Shown here in pieces: positions 36,910 through 50,032 of a DNA stretch of 64,000 nt (position 1 is its first letter; every line of letters starts with the position of its first letter). A program made the position numbers and the translations under genes. Below the pieces are notes generated by a model, which was given only the letters and a program-made list of their open reading frames with translations, ran no database searches and had not been told where the DNA came from. Source of the stretch: Chlamydoabsidia padenii (taxonomy: Eukaryota; Mucoromycota; Mucoromycetes; Mucorales; Cunninghamellaceae); assembly GCA_025330725.1 (NCBI GenBank), contig JAIWND010000003.1, forward strand, positions 558,001 through 622,000. The letters run 5' to 3'.

Positions 36910-39044
36910 TCAGTAAGAATACACATCCAACATGTACTTTTCCAGTTTCAATTGCAGGTATTCCATAAAGCCAAGAGGTCCACCAGCACAAAGAGCTTGT
37001 AGTTCACATTTTTGATTTTGATGAAGGACCTTGCAGATTTCGGCTCTATAAAGAATAAAATAGGACAAGTCGTGTGAGTTTTACTATTCTTGGGTATACG
37101 ATGAGATACTTGCATGAATTCTTTTTGTTCAACACTTGAGCCACGTTGTAATTGTTGTGCTGCCTTGATCATACGAATACCTTTTTCCCGATCCTTTGGT
37201 GATAAAGGTAGATAGGCAATATAGGGGATTTGATACCTAGGGTAATATAACAGCAGTTAATACTCTTTTTTTTTCGGGGGGGGGTTTCCAGGGGGGAGGG
37301 CAAGTACTTACTTTGTCCTATCATCACAAGATAATCCAAGGAATTGAATAGTAGGAATAGTTAGATTGACCGAATCATGTGCTTGAGCCTAAATACAAAG
37401 AAGAAGGACGTGAGTGATAAAGTATTTCCTCCTCCTCCCCCCCCTTTTTTTTTTCCATGACTTACCAGACTGCCCCATTTGTACACAGAGTAGATATCCA
37501 ATCCGTAAGGATCATTGTCCATAATAGCAAAGATAGGCATTTGAGGGTATCTTGTCGATAAATGTTTGACCATATGTCGAGTAGCAAAGTCCTACATAGA
37601 TGCAAGTTTAGTATGACCCCACTCAACATTAACACATCTCCGATACATACTGGATAGCCACAGCCCTACAAAAGAGAAATTAGTGAGATTAATTAGTTTA
37701 ATAACAATGGTGATGACTTACAGTGATCAGAATACATCGTCGAAGTAGCATTTGTACAAATCCAACAGACACCAAATGACGGAAGCTAGCCTAATAAAAT
37801 ACGCATTAATATATACTCCTATCATCAGTTTTCTGACCACTTACTTCTTTTTCAATCACCAAAAGTATCTGTGCATGACAGTCGACATCCAATATTTGAT
37901 TAATAGGAGGAATCAGGATGCCTTGTTCGTCATTGCAATCATCTTCTTCATCATTAGCAGAGGACATACAATTTAACACCCGATGGTTCTTCAAGATAAT
38001 ACTGGCAGGACCAAAGATACGTCCTTTTCCAGATGCACTCTATCACAAAAGAAAAGTTGTCAGTCCATACATCTTTTTTTTTTTCTTTTTCTTTTTTCAA
38101 TCATACCACATTCAAGCTTGATCGAGGCACATTGTAATGGCAGCATATATCATCCACTATCTATACAGGGATCAAAAAAACAAAAAACAAAAGCATAGTG
38201 AGTACGATCATATTTTACCACCACCTTTTCTTACCTTGTCCACAATAGGCTGGGTCTTAAATAAAGGCACATCACGATAAAAGATATCACGTTTGGTCAT
38301 GATGATATTGTTGGCCAGAGCTTCGTAAATGACTTCCAATACACGCACATAACGAGCTATCATATATTAGCAAGGGATTAGTGATTAAAAGGATTATAGG
38401 GTATCACTTACTTAACGTGGTCGCTACTGTGCCATTGTTTAAACATAGAGTTTTCAAACGGGGTTGATTGTTTTGTTGTGTATTTGCCTGTTCATTGTTG
38501 ACTCGTCGATGATGCCTATTAAATACTGTTAGTTTGATTTGTTCAAGGGGTGTGTGTGCGTATTATGTCACTTGCAAATATCTTGACATGAATGGTATTT
38601 CAATAGGCTTGACCATAGTGAGAGACTGCATGATTTCTAGCATAGTAGTTTCAACAAGGGTCATTACGATATGTCTAAATAACGACAGATTAAAAAAGAA
38701 AAGTCAAAAGTTATTATAATGGTTCAAGGGGCATGGTACTTTTACCTTGATTGAGGAATCGTTTGCTGGCTATCTTGAGTTAAAACCAATGGCATGGATT
38801 GTAAAAGTCCTGTATCATTATCCATAGTAAGATCTGTATCAGAAAATGTTGGTTGAGATTCTTCGCCGTCATGAGGAAGGGCAGTTGGCCAAGATCGTTT
38901 AGCAGAAAGGTGTGAGGTAGACCCCGAAGATAATTGAGACAAAGGTAATTGGGAATCGTCCATCGTAAACACCATTTCGTCATCTAGTTGTTGAGGAACA
39001 AGTGCGTCCTCTCGTAGTAGATCAGTAAAGTAACTGCTAAACAT
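36910..39044 (-). CDS. SPO11: Meiotic double-strand-break protein Spo11 (Top6A family)
   Basis: Makes the programmed DNA breaks that start meiotic recombination. Twelve exons: 38746-39044, 38576-38674, 38412-38515, 38235-38356, 38107-38160, 37845-38039, 37722-37790, 37651-37665, 37466-37591, 37312-37388, 37114-37236, 36910-37045, totalling 472 aa. The 5Y-CAP region has TKRDIFYRDVPLF, with the expected catalytic Tyr, and VDDICCHYNVPRSSLNV. The TOPRIM part has LLVIEKEASF (acidic Glu) and FAIMDNDPYGLDIYSVYKWG (the DxD motif). The introns after exons 2 and 11 keep frame only with GCAAGT donors, so two GC-AG introns are inferred. Exon 8 is 15 nt. Sexual zygospore formation would be its context. 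Confidence 0.92.
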
Positions 39045-39125
39045 TGTTAATGAGGAAGAAGTAAAAGAGAAAGAAAGAGAAAGAGAGGCTGCATATTAAA
39101 AAAAAAAAAAGTCAACTTTATACCT

Positions 39126-39137
39126 GCGGGATTTAAA
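39126..39137 (-). promoter_or_regulatory. GCGGGATTTAAA promoter element of SPO11
   Basis: 82 bp upstream of the SPO11 ATG, next to a short A tract. Confidence 0.55.
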
Positions 39138-39342
39138 AAGCGGTTATTGAATTTTCATGCAACCAAACATGAAACATACACATTATTAAAGAAGACATAA
39201 ATACATAGGTTTTTTTATTGTTATATAATGGATTGATAATGGTATATGATATAAGTGGCTATAGTCTTTATTATAACAAGGGACCAACAAAAGGGGTACT
39301 ATGTAAAACTAATGATTTGAGTGGCATAGAACAAAAAAAAGA

Positions 39343-41637
39343 TCAATTACCAAGGGAAGAAGAGGACACTTTTCTGTTTTGTTGTTGTTGTTGCTGTTGT
39401 TCCTGAGCATTACTTGGCGTATGATTCAACACATGATCTGTGGTAGAAGAATTGGTGGTGATAAAAGGTGATGATGAAGTTGGTGAATAAGTTGGTGTGG
39501 AATAAGGTGATGAGGATGAGCCTAATTTCACATCACGCATAGGATGCATTGAATAAAATTGCCTAGAAGGAGATGAGACGTCGATGGTCATACCTGATGG
39601 TGCCGTCGATGTTGATGTTGGAAGAAGAGGTTGGATTTTACGCAGGTGTCGTTCGTGATGATGAGCCATAGGATTGGATTGTAGTGCTGGATGGATTGTG
39701 GGTTCATTACCATGTGAGCGACTTGATTCATTATCACCACCCATCGGAGTTGGACTTGGAGGGTCGAATTGGAATGACATGTCAGATGTAAACCCACCAC
39801 TTGTTGAGCCAGTCGAGATATTGTATGTGTTTTGGTGATGGAATGGGACATATGGTGAGAGTGAAGTTGTGTCCAATGGTAATCCTCCTTGTTGTGTGTC
39901 AAAGTGAGGGTAAACAAACGAATGTCCAGTGTCAGGAGGTGTTGGGTGCATCATAGAATCATCGGTAATGTTTGATAATGGATGAGAAGAAGGTCGATGA
40001 TGCATCAATCCTGAATGGTGATGATGGTGTAAACGATGTAATGATGATGATGATGTACCAAGGACACTATTTAATCCCATGGTTGATGTGTTGTGTACTG
40101 GTGTTACTGATAATGATGATGATGATAATGATGATGATGATGATGATGATGCCGTTTGTGGTGATGTTGCTGTTGTAAGAGATTGTCGTCCTTTTCCTTT
40201 GCGTGGTGTTTTCTTTGTTGTTGTAGAATCCATGGTATCGGTTAATGTTGACCTTCTCCGCCGGGGATTTCGTAAAACGGATTCGATATTATCAATGTTG
40301 GCTATGGACAGTGGTGGAATGGAAGCATGACTGATGGATCCTGTTCGGGTATGAATTTTGACCATAAACGAGTGTTGAGGTATATCGACATTGATGTATC
40401 CTTTTGGTGGTTCTGATTTGCTGTTACTATTTGTTGTCTTGTCAGAGGAGTCAGCCGCCGCCTTTCTTTTTAATGAGGATACTTGTCGTGGTTGTTGAGA
40501 GTTGTTGTTGTTGTTTACACCTGGTGATTGATCTACAAAGCCAGTAAAAGAGTTGTTATTGGATCGAGTCGTTGCATCATCATCCAATGTTGCTGTTGCT
40601 GTTGCTGCTGCTGGTGTTGATGTTACATCATTACTTGTTGAAAGTGATGGTATGACCAGAGTAGATTCATCAGTGTTTGTTGATTTGCATACCGTTTCAA
40701 GTAATTTGATCAAGTCTTCTTCGACATAGTCCGCCAAATCTTCGTGTCCAGCCGATACCATACAAATTTTAGTCCAAATCCCGGTTAAATAGCGAGCACG
40801 TTGTCCAGCATCACGATATCTAATTTTTTGTCGTTCGTCCGAGAGTCGATTGTGAAACCGCCGTTCGTTCCAAGAGATAGTGGTAAATTGAGACTGCACA
40901 CGAGATCGAATTTCTTGAGTAGGTAACCGCTGTCGTGCCAATTCACAAATGAGTTCAATGACTTCTTTAGGCCAAGGTGTTTCGATTTCTTCAGGTCGCA
41001 TCAGATCATGGTTGTGGTTAGCCGCCTCTGGATTCAAAGATTTACGGAATTCCCAGACACCTTCTCGTTCATACAGTACCACACGCCATCTACAATCACA
41101 CCGTTTGGAAGGTCGTTTTCGTTGAGGATTGGACTTTGGATTTCGTTGCGAATCTGGTAGACCTTCACGAGAGCAATACACATATATGTTCTATTAAAGT
41201 TACACCCGAATATAAGAAGAAGAAAATAAAAAATGTTAGTACAAAGTATGAAGAGTTAGATACAAAGCGATCAAATCGGTTGATTGACATTGTTGTTCTA
41301 TTTCTATTTCTATAAATATCAAACTTACTCTATGAGTACTAGCTTCTTGTTTTACCGTGAATCCATACTGAGCACAAAGAGCCCGGCATTGTTTGATTGC
41401 TGTTGCACTGTCAGTAAATTTGAGGCTGAGTAGTTTGGTGTAAAAGGGTTCTAGCTAAAAAGACATGTAAAAAAAAACATTCGAGTTAGTAAGTTCCAGA
41501 TATGCAAAAATATGTATGTTGTATGTATATGAAAAAAATAAAAAATAAAGTTTTCCTTTTTTCTTTACCTGCTGTTCAGTTCCAGACAAGTCTTGTTGTA
41601 CAGGTTCAGTAACCAAAGTTTCAGTTGGATTCGACAT
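39343..41637 (-). CDS. FAR1-type (WRKY-GCM1-like) DNA-binding protein, low-complexity C-terminus
   Basis: Three exons (41569-41637, 41329-41454, 39343-41190) encode 680 aa. Residues about 24-115 look like a FAR1/FHY3 DNA-binding domain: FYTKLLSLKFTDSATAIKQC, ALCAQYGFTVKQ, VYCSREG, a basic stretch, KRCDCRWRVVLYEREGVWEF and a final ANHNHDLMRP, giving the C-C-x-C-HNH zinc ligand pattern shared with Mutator-type transposases. A helical segment of about 100 residues follows (IELICELARQRLPTQEIRSR). The remaining 400 residues are Ser, His, Thr, Asn and Gln repeats without a transposase or SWIM domain. It is probably a transcription factor domesticated from a MULE transposase. Regulatory target unknown. 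Confidence 0.7.
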
Positions 41638-43462
41638 TGATGTCTCTGGCAGGATAACTCGGTACCACCACTTGTTGGGCTGTTACTGTTGTTGGTTGTT
41701 GTTGGTTGTGTTTAAATTTAAGTTGTCGATAAAAAGAACACCAGTCGATCAATGGTTTCAACTATGCTGATAGATAATGAGGGTTGAAGCTTGACTATAG
41801 TAGTGTAGATCTATATAGATATGTTAGTATTAGGTACAAGCAAATTCTATGGGAGGGGTTTTACTTGCGTGATAGTCTTCTTCTTCATTGACCAATGTGA
41901 AGATGGTTTCCAAAATAACAATCCAAACAGGCAAATCAGTTCGTCCTGCAAAGTGGATATATATTATCTATATATAAAGAATTGAAAAGAAGAAGAAAAA
42001 AAAAAAAAAAAGAAGCAGAGGGAAGAAAAAGAAAAGGCGGGAAGAAAAAATGGGGATTGAGGAATAGAAAGGCAAAGAAAGAAAAAATAAAAATAGGTGA
42101 CAGTCTTTAGATATGCTTTGACCATGCTGCTAATACCAGTGAGCTACCAAAGTGAAACATCGCCAATAGCAAGCATAGAAAAGGTGAAGCTCATCCAGCC
42201 TGTGTTACTAGCGCTGTTTAAATCTACTGCCATTCCCTTAATGCTGGATCTCTCCCCCTTTTTTTTCTTTCAGATACCCCACTCGTTGTCAACATCCAAA
42301 CACGTTTTTTCACTCGTGGAGTTAATCTAATAGTGTCACATTTTTATTTATATAGATTTTTTTTTCTCATTGTAATCAAAACGTCGACTTGTTTTTTTCT
42401 GTCTTATTTTGGCTGACTTCTCCTATTTCACATCCCGACAAAGGTGCATTTTATCATTCTTCTTTTTCTCAATCTTTTTATTTTGCCGTCCCATAATCGG
42501 TAATTAGCTAATCGGTATTCCGGACTCATCTCATTGATCTAACCACACTTACAACAACGACATTAACAGAAGGACGTATTGATGACGACGATATCGCTTT
42601 GGGACCAATGACACACGACGCATGGTGTTACCAACAATGACTTTCCGCCTTTTATCCCACGCCCTCACTTTTCTTTTACTTGATCTTGGATTCCTGCAAT
42701 GCCTATGATTGTTGAAGGAATTACTCTTCTTGACAGGCAATATGATAATCACGGGGGTATTAACATTCTCTCTCTTTTTATGTAGGTAGGACGATGATAA
42801 AAACTCAGCACCCACACCGGAAAAGACAGAATATATAGACATCGCTTTGGCCAAGGTAAGTCCGCAAATAGGTATAATGAAAGTGAAGGATATACTAATG
42901 GATTGTATTTGACATACATATGGCCATTTTAGACCATAGATGATTTCCCCCCCTTGGTATCCCTGGTTTGAATCGATGTTACTTTATCAGACTGCCTTTG
43001 ACAATGGATTAGTATAGATGTATAAATAGTATATATGGTTAAACTTTTAATTAATAAACAAAAACATATTGTACACTTTATGTATAAGCAACATGTTGTT
43101 TATCAAACTTGAAAAAGATGTTAGTGTATTAGAAGAAATGTGTTGTTTGTTGTAGTATATATTTCTTTTTGTATGATCCACTAGTTCTTGTATGCACTTG
43201 GTCATAATATTTTGGTGATGGTGGCGACAATACTCAGTTTTGCATGACTGCCGGAGTTAGAATCACGACAATCATCCTGCAAAGACAAGACATATACATG
43301 ATAATTAAGTAGTAGATTTTTATTGAGATTTTTGTTTTTACAAATGGGAAATGATATTATCAGAGAGCAAGGATGTCGTGTGTGTGTGTGAATACAAAAG
43401 GAGGGGGGGAATATGTATGGACAATAGTAATAGTAAGTATTAAAAAGAAGGAGGGGGATGGT
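41638..43462. other. Spacer with a possible short plus-strand gene
   Basis: Contains the upstream region of the FAR1-type gene (minus), CT- and A-rich tracts near 42000, and an AATAAA near 43055 on the plus strand. Coding-like plus-strand pieces are listed separately. The remaining sequence shows no supported gene. Confidence 0.4.
42530..42970 (+). CDS. Possible small plus-strand gene, start not found
   Basis: The last two exons look good: 42788-42855 (DDDKNSAPTPEKTEYIDIAL, ending AK before GTAAGT), an intron with a TACTAATGG branch-like site, then TIDDFPPLVSLV and TGA near 42970. An upstream piece at about 42545-42630 reads TEGRIDDDDIALGPMTHDAW. A conserved AATAAA follows near 43055. I could not find the initiating exon and recognise no family. 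Confidence 0.3.
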
Positions 43463-46400
43463 CTAACTTTTAGCTTCAGTGATGAAGGACTGATAGTATT
43501 TCTTGAATTGTTTGGCATCGCATTGTTGCATGGCTTGACAGTATCGTTCAGCAGTTTCCCTTGGGCATTGGATGGATGGGAAGAAGACATTTAGCATGTA
43601 TTCAATGTATTCGTTGCCTTGTTTGGTGTATAGCATTTTCTGGATCCCCGTGATTTCACCGAATACCTATACAATCAAAACGTAATGAGTCACTTTTTCG
43701 TCTTCCTTTTTTTTTATATATATACTCAGGTCTACTTACTAGCATCGTTTGGCCATCAGCAACATTAAATGAGTTGTTCATTGGTACAGAGAAGGTAGTA
43801 GGGATCAATTCGTTATAAGCAAACTGATCAAAGCCTGGAGCCATGGTGGTTTGTTGAGAAGTGCTGGCAAAAGAGGTGACAAACTTGAGGAAGACACCAA
43901 ACGCCATTTTCTGAGTGGTGGGATCACTGTTGTCTTTGCTAAAGTGGAGAATGGTCTGTAGAATAGCGTTGAGGTGATTAATGTTTCGTTCGGACACAAG
44001 CACACCTTCCATTTCGGCATTGAAGAGGCTGACAATCAAGTTGAGGTACGCTTTTCGGAGATCCAGTAGGAGAATGGCTTCATCGGTACCTGAGGGAGTC
44101 GTATTTAAAAAGTCAAATACTCTTTTCACCAAAGGCAAAAGCAATTCGTCCATGACATTACGAATCATTGGCTAAAGAGAGGGTTTGTGTTAGTGTGCTC
44201 GTGATTCTTCACAATCTTCTCATTACCTTGTATTTATGAGCCACCAAACCAACAAAGGGTAAAAAGTCTACAAGTTCCGTGATTTGGCATTCCGTCAAAA
44301 GTCCATTGATGAGGTTTGGTAAGTAAGGTAAGATTTCTGATCCAAGGCAAGTAATAAAGCGAGCAAATGAGAAGCGAGCAGCATCACGGATAAGTTCGAC
44401 TTGATTAAATGTTCGCAAAACATTTAAAATAATTTCCGTTGCTCCAACAAATACACCAGCCCATGATTGATCGCATGTAGCACCTTTTGGAAGTGTCGGG
44501 AAGCCTATCAAAAGACAATAAAAGTTAGTATACTAGTCCCTCCTTCCTTTTTTTTTTTTCGTTCCCCCTATCATGATCATCATTTTACCTTTTGCAACAC
44601 TTCCAATTGCCATTATATAATGATGTAGTTGTATCATATAAAGTTCGTCTTCGCCATTATAACCTTGCCCCATTGAGTTTTGAATTCCATCCACCAGGGG
44701 TTGTAAAGCAATCGTCAGGTACTCCGTTTGTTTGGAAGGTTCCAGATGGTCGAATGAAATAAGTGTGCCTACTGTTTCGAATAAATACAATTGACTGTCG
44801 AATAGGGACGCGGCCGGTAGAGGCATACCATCGGCAGTACTCGTGAGCACAGGGAGTTCTGCCTGAATAGTCAACAAATCACCAAGAGAAGAGAGCACAG
44901 TTTCTACATAAGGGGACATTCTTGGTTTCAAGTTCTTGACAAAGCGATGGAAGAGATACCAGCACCTGGAGCGGACTTGTTTCAAAGGATGATGGATACC
45001 ACGCACATCGACAAAGGCTTCGAGTGCTTGAGGAAGACAATTCGGGCGACAATCAAAGAATTGAAAGTATCTGACGAGATTTTCAAAGAATTGAAGTGAC
45101 ACCGATGGGTGAGAGTAAGTCGAGATATCTAATATAATAAAGGAGCAGGAATTGGTCAAGTAGAAGATACCAATCATTTTATATTTTACTTACTGGAAGT
45201 CACCATAGCTTGGACGAGTTCACCAAGAGGAGTCAACATATTAGTATCGTTAGCATCAACAAACAGAGTCGCAGTCTTGGGAAGGGCTTCACCATAGGTA
45301 TACAAAACATACAAACATAATTCTACTTCACGCCAGTCAAGATTCGCACCAGACTTGAATTTGTTGATGATATTCATGACGATCGAGTGTATATAGCTGA
45401 CATACAGTTCTTCGTCGATTGATGCAACATGGTCGGCAAACACGCGAAGGTTCTAAGTATATATATATATATATAAAGGAAGGGTTAGTTAGTTCAGTTA
45501 TCTTCATTGACAGATCCATAGTAGCTTTTATTTATGGATTTGCTTACCTTTCGTAGTTCGGTGAATAAGACTTCTTCTTCAGGTTCATCTTCATCGGCAC
45601 CCCAATCAGTTTCTTCGTCATATCTTAATTTGTCGATGATCACACTTAACAGAGAGCCCAAAAGTTCGCGTTGATTTTGAGTGAGTGGTTGCATGACCTT
45701 TCTCTGTTTCTTTAGCTATAAAAACAAGAAGAATGTGAGTGTTTATATTTTTGGTTTATCCATTCCTGGTACTTACGATCGTCAGGATGTCGTTAACAAA
45801 GGGGAATACAGCCGTAGTAGTATCGTCGTATTCGTTGGCAAGGAATTTGAGTAAATAAGGAGATAGTTGTTCAATCAAGGTCCAAGATGTCACTGGATCA
45901 AAATAGTGTTAGTAGAGTTTTAAATAATAACTTTTTGCATATGCTTACATTTAGCGTCAGTAGGAATGGTGGTGTCCAAGTTGATCTTGCAAAGTTCAAT
46001 CCCCATTACATTAGTCAATCGAGCAGCACTTTCCACGAATTCCGGATCGCTCTTTAAGATATAGGAGGAAGAGTAAGCTTTAACGATATCAATCATTGTT
46101 TGTTTTTCCTTTACTTACCAAATCCAAACGGCCAAGGGTATCAGTAATATTAAGCATTTGAATCATGTTGAGTTTATCCATCGGCATCATCCCTTTACTA
46201 GCAATCTAATATATAAAAATAAAAATGGTTAGTCCCTCCCCCCTTGAGTATATACATACATTTGACTTACATCAGCTAAACATTCACAAGCCGGGATACG
46301 GAGCTTAGTGTCCGAAAGCAGTTCGTATAAAGCATTCATCACCTGATCATTAACCACCAAAGCAATATCCATCCAAGCAATATAAGCACCAATGTTCTTG

Positions 46401-47449
46401 AGAGCAAGTTTAGCAATGTTCGGGTTTTGAGATCTAAATTCTTGTAAGAGTTCAAACCAATAACCAGCCAATAGTTGAATGTCGCCTAGTCGCATATAAT
46501 CCTTGATATTTGTATTTCTGACTACTTGATCGCGGTGTCGAGGGATGTCCATGCGAGCGATTTCTTCATCAATGCTGATACAAAGTCGTAAAAAGAAGTC
46601 AGCGGCCTTAGCATGACTTGTTCCCGTAGATATTCGTGCCAATGCCATAATGTCCTTGAAGAAAGAGGGCCACCCATTGGGATAAACACGAGCAAATAGT
46701 AATGTCAATGATTGTGCAGCTTTGTTCCGAATATCTATTAAAAGTAGGAGGTAAAGTATCTTCTGTTAGTAGCCTATCCCTTTTTATTATCATTAGAGAC
46801 TTACAAGTTTCTTCTGATCCCGTTTCAGTATTATCAACGAATTCCCGTTGTAAGTATTCCATCATTGTCCGTTCAATATAATCTACTGCATTCGCGTCAA
46901 GTGAATCATACCTATTCCAAAGTTGATTTAGCAAATATAAGATGATCCTCCTCCCTTCCCTGTCCCCGCATAATGATCTACCTGTTTTGTAAAGTATTCT
47001 CCAAAACTTGTAGAGCAAAGAATCGAGCTTGAGCAACACTAATTAAAGCACAAGTATGAAATAAAAGTCAATACAGGGTGCTGATGTTTGGGTATGTTTC
47101 AACTTACACCTTGGGTTCCTTGATGAATAATTGCAAACATAGTTGCCAGCCATCGGTAGAGTTCTTGATCTGTTCACAGTAAGCATTTGCCTAAACCACC
47201 ACCACCCAAAATAGATTAGTACAAGCGATATCGTTTGTTACCACGTGGTTTGGGCTTGACATCCTGCATCCCTCTACAGTCATTATGACTAACCACCACA
47301 CCGCAGCCCTTTCACAATATCACATATGCCCTTGTGTGATACCAATCCCACCCATTGACAAATTCCATTGTTGTTCTTACCTGAGCCTTCAAATTAGGAT
47401 CAACGTGAGGGTCTAAAGCACAGATAACAGCCTGTTCGATCTGTTCCAT
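43463..47449 (-). CDS. LOS1: Exportin-T (tRNA nuclear export receptor)
   Basis: Karyopherin-beta that carries mature tRNAs out of the nucleus with Ran-GTP. Fourteen exons: 47381-47449, 47108-47190, 46982-47038, 46805-46911, 46271-46734, 46119-46205, 45949-46051, 45777-45892, 45548-45715, 45194-45452, 44589-45128, 44227-44504, 43740-44171, 43463-43666, giving 988 aa, the usual family length. The N-terminus (IEQAVICALDPHVDPNLKAQ) and the CRM1-type block RFFALQVLENTLQNRYDSLD are characteristic of Los1/XPOT. HEAT-like helices run throughout, with an acidic insert ADEDEPEEEVLFTELRK and the conserved PKGATCDQSWAGVFVGATEI. All junctions keep frame. A TTTCAAACCCCGC element lies about 375 bp upstream. 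Confidence 0.93.
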
Positions 47450-49937
47450 GGTGAGTTTGTGAAGAAGTGGTAGTATCGGGTGTAGCGATTCAAGCAGAAG
47501 TTGTTGTAGGCAAGCGAAAACCAGTAAAAAGGTGAGTCAAGTGATCTATGGATTTAAGAAAGAAAAAAAAAAGAAATTCAAGAGATTGTATCAATATAAA
47601 TGTATATATGTCAGACAGAGTGCATTTATTTAAGATATAACTTTTATGAGTAGGGAGGATGAAGATTATAATAATAGATACATACTTTAGTGTTGTTTTA
47701 AGACAAGATCAATCCAGGTCGTGATTAGTCGCGGGTCGATGGCAAGTAATCAATTCGTAGATGAAGAAAGGAAGAAAGAAAAGAATTCAATGGAAGATTT
47801 CTGGCTTGAATTTATTTTTCGGTTTTCAAACCCCGCAGAGCTGGTTGAAAACTGTCACCTGAAACGAGGAAGGTACATATGCATATCACCCTCGACTTCT
47901 TTATTTCATCTGGTATAATAAGAAGGAAACAGTGGAAGAAGTATATATATATACTTCCTCTTTTAGACTCCTCTTCTTCCCAAAGGGTTTCTTGTTCATC
48001 AACTCTTTTAATGTGGCTTTGCTAACAAACTGATGAAATGTCATCTACCGTCCCTATGAAAATGTATGCTCAATACCAATAAACGATTAAATGACTTTTC
48101 AGCTTGTATTTTATGTGTATGAATTGGATGAAATGATTTGAACAATGAAGTATTGACTCTCATGGTGATTGAGGTGACCACATACAAGTGATACATGAGG
48201 TATTCATCAGCTGTCCTTTGCTTGAAAACACAGCTATATGATAGGAACTTATTTTGAGGCATATTATCGTCACATTTTTACCTTTCAGGACTCAAAAGAC
48301 AATAGCGATCATGCCATCAGGCGAGTGCCATTTTTAATTTAAACGCCGCCATTTTGAAAATGCTTTAATGGCGGGGGGAGGGAAAGTAACGCTCTTTCTT
48401 CCTTTTTTTTTATTTTATCAATTCCAAATAATCAAGGGTGACTAAATTCTGGAAAAGGGTAAGTATGATGTCCCGTTGATATTGAAACTGAAACCGAACT
48501 GACATTTTACATTATTATAGGAATTCTTGACCTTATCAAGTTTGTAGCACTGGAAACTAACGACGATGGATTCTCCCTGTCTCTCAACATATTTAATTTT
48601 TCGTGTATGATATCTTGGAATAAAACACAAGTTGTAACGTACTTGTTACTTATCGCTAAATGAATCTTGTTTACTGCTTTGGTGACTTTGGTGTTTTAAG
48701 GTGACGGAACGATTACCTCGGAACTCAAAATCATTGTTATTGTAATTAACGTGGCAGCGTATAGTAGGCGACAATATCAAATAAAAGAAGCACCCTTTAT
48801 CCTTGTGTGTAGGCGGTTTATATCTTGGCACCCTGTATTGGATCTTGCTCTTCACCGGTCTTTCTCTCGCAAGCAAGGCCCAAGGTATAAGGCATATTTG
48901 ATCAAAACATGTCATGGCATCAAGCAAAACTGATACAATTTGACTTGTATAGGCATCTTAAATTCCTGAAATTATAAACTAGGTAAGATACATTGAAACA
49001 AAACCTGGATTTAGGACCCACTCATATACTTTTTACATATATAATAGTCTCAGATCAAATGATCAATACCAGCAACTACATACCCAACTTCAAATCATTG
49101 GTTTTATTGAACAGGTAAACGAAAAAAAAAAAAAAGAAAAAAAAAGTCTTAAAAGAGTCTGTGTATGGAAATATAGGGACTCAGGTACCGACAATTCAAT
49201 ATTCAAACCCCGCGTGATATTCCTGTTATTGTTTCAAGCATGGCCCTCAACATTTTGTATACAAGACTCAATAGCACAAGGAATTAAACGTCGACTATGT
49301 AGGTAAAAAGAAAAGGGATAACAGAAGATGGTCTATTTTTATTTTTATTATATGATAGGTATTACCGAGAACTCTCTAGATTTCTCATTATCATCTTTGT
49401 AGTTGTTAGCGGCATGATTTACTCTGAATATAGTCTACATATGAACTAGCTGAAACATTGGATCTAGTAAGAGAAAGAGGATTATGGTTTATCCTATTTA
49501 CTCATCTCTTCTTGTTTTATAGTAGGATCAATACATATCATTACCCCGAAATGATTTGTCCACGCCTTTACGGCTGCTCCACTCATCATCTCTAGTTATA
49601 GCTAACGTATTATTACTGTCCTATTCCCCTTCTTCTTTATGTACAAAAAAAAATAATAGTAAAAGATCAACAATATCTAATAAATAAACTGTTTTGTATC
49701 TCTTTGTCGTGTCTTTTTTATATTGGGGGTATACTTTAAGGGTATTCATTGGTGATCGGAACACAAAACTTATAAAGTTGGAATACATCTCTCTCTCTCT
49801 CTCTCTATTCTTTTTAACGATTCCTTATCTGTTTTCGATATAAGATTGAAGAAAAGTTTACTATCTATGTTAACTCCAATCTTCTTCCCTGCATCAATAG
49901 CATAGTCGCATTGATCATCTCCTTAAAACTTAATGTA
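47450..49937. other. 2.5-kb spacer between the LOS1 and PDB1 promoters
   Basis: No convincing gene. Promoter-element variants lie at 47824-47836 (TTTCAAACCCCGC), about 48338 (TTTAAACGCCGCC) and 49202-49213 (TTCAAACCCCGC). A 93-codon minus ORF at 48646-48927 and a second at 48442-48630 have unremarkable composition and no known motif. An unrecognised short gene or noncoding transcript is possible. Confidence 0.4.
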
Positions 49938-49949
49938 GCGGGATTTGAA
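49938..49949 (+). promoter_or_regulatory. GCGGGATTTGAA promoter element of PDB1
   Basis: 84 bp upstream of the PDB1 ATG; followed by a C/T-rich leader and an ATATAAA stretch. Confidence 0.55.
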
Positions 49950-50032
49950 AATGTGACATTTATTTTTGGGGCCGAACGCCCTCATTCTTTCTTTCTTCTT
50001 CTTTTATTTTATTACATTATATATAAACCAGC

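Noticed and set aside
39972..40330. Met/Asp-rich plus ORFs
   Set aside because: Antisense shadows of the Ser repeats in the FAR1-type gene.
48442..48927. Two minus ORFs in the LOS1-PDB1 spacer
   Set aside because: No recognisable family or consistent splice structure; kept only as a note in the spacer entry.
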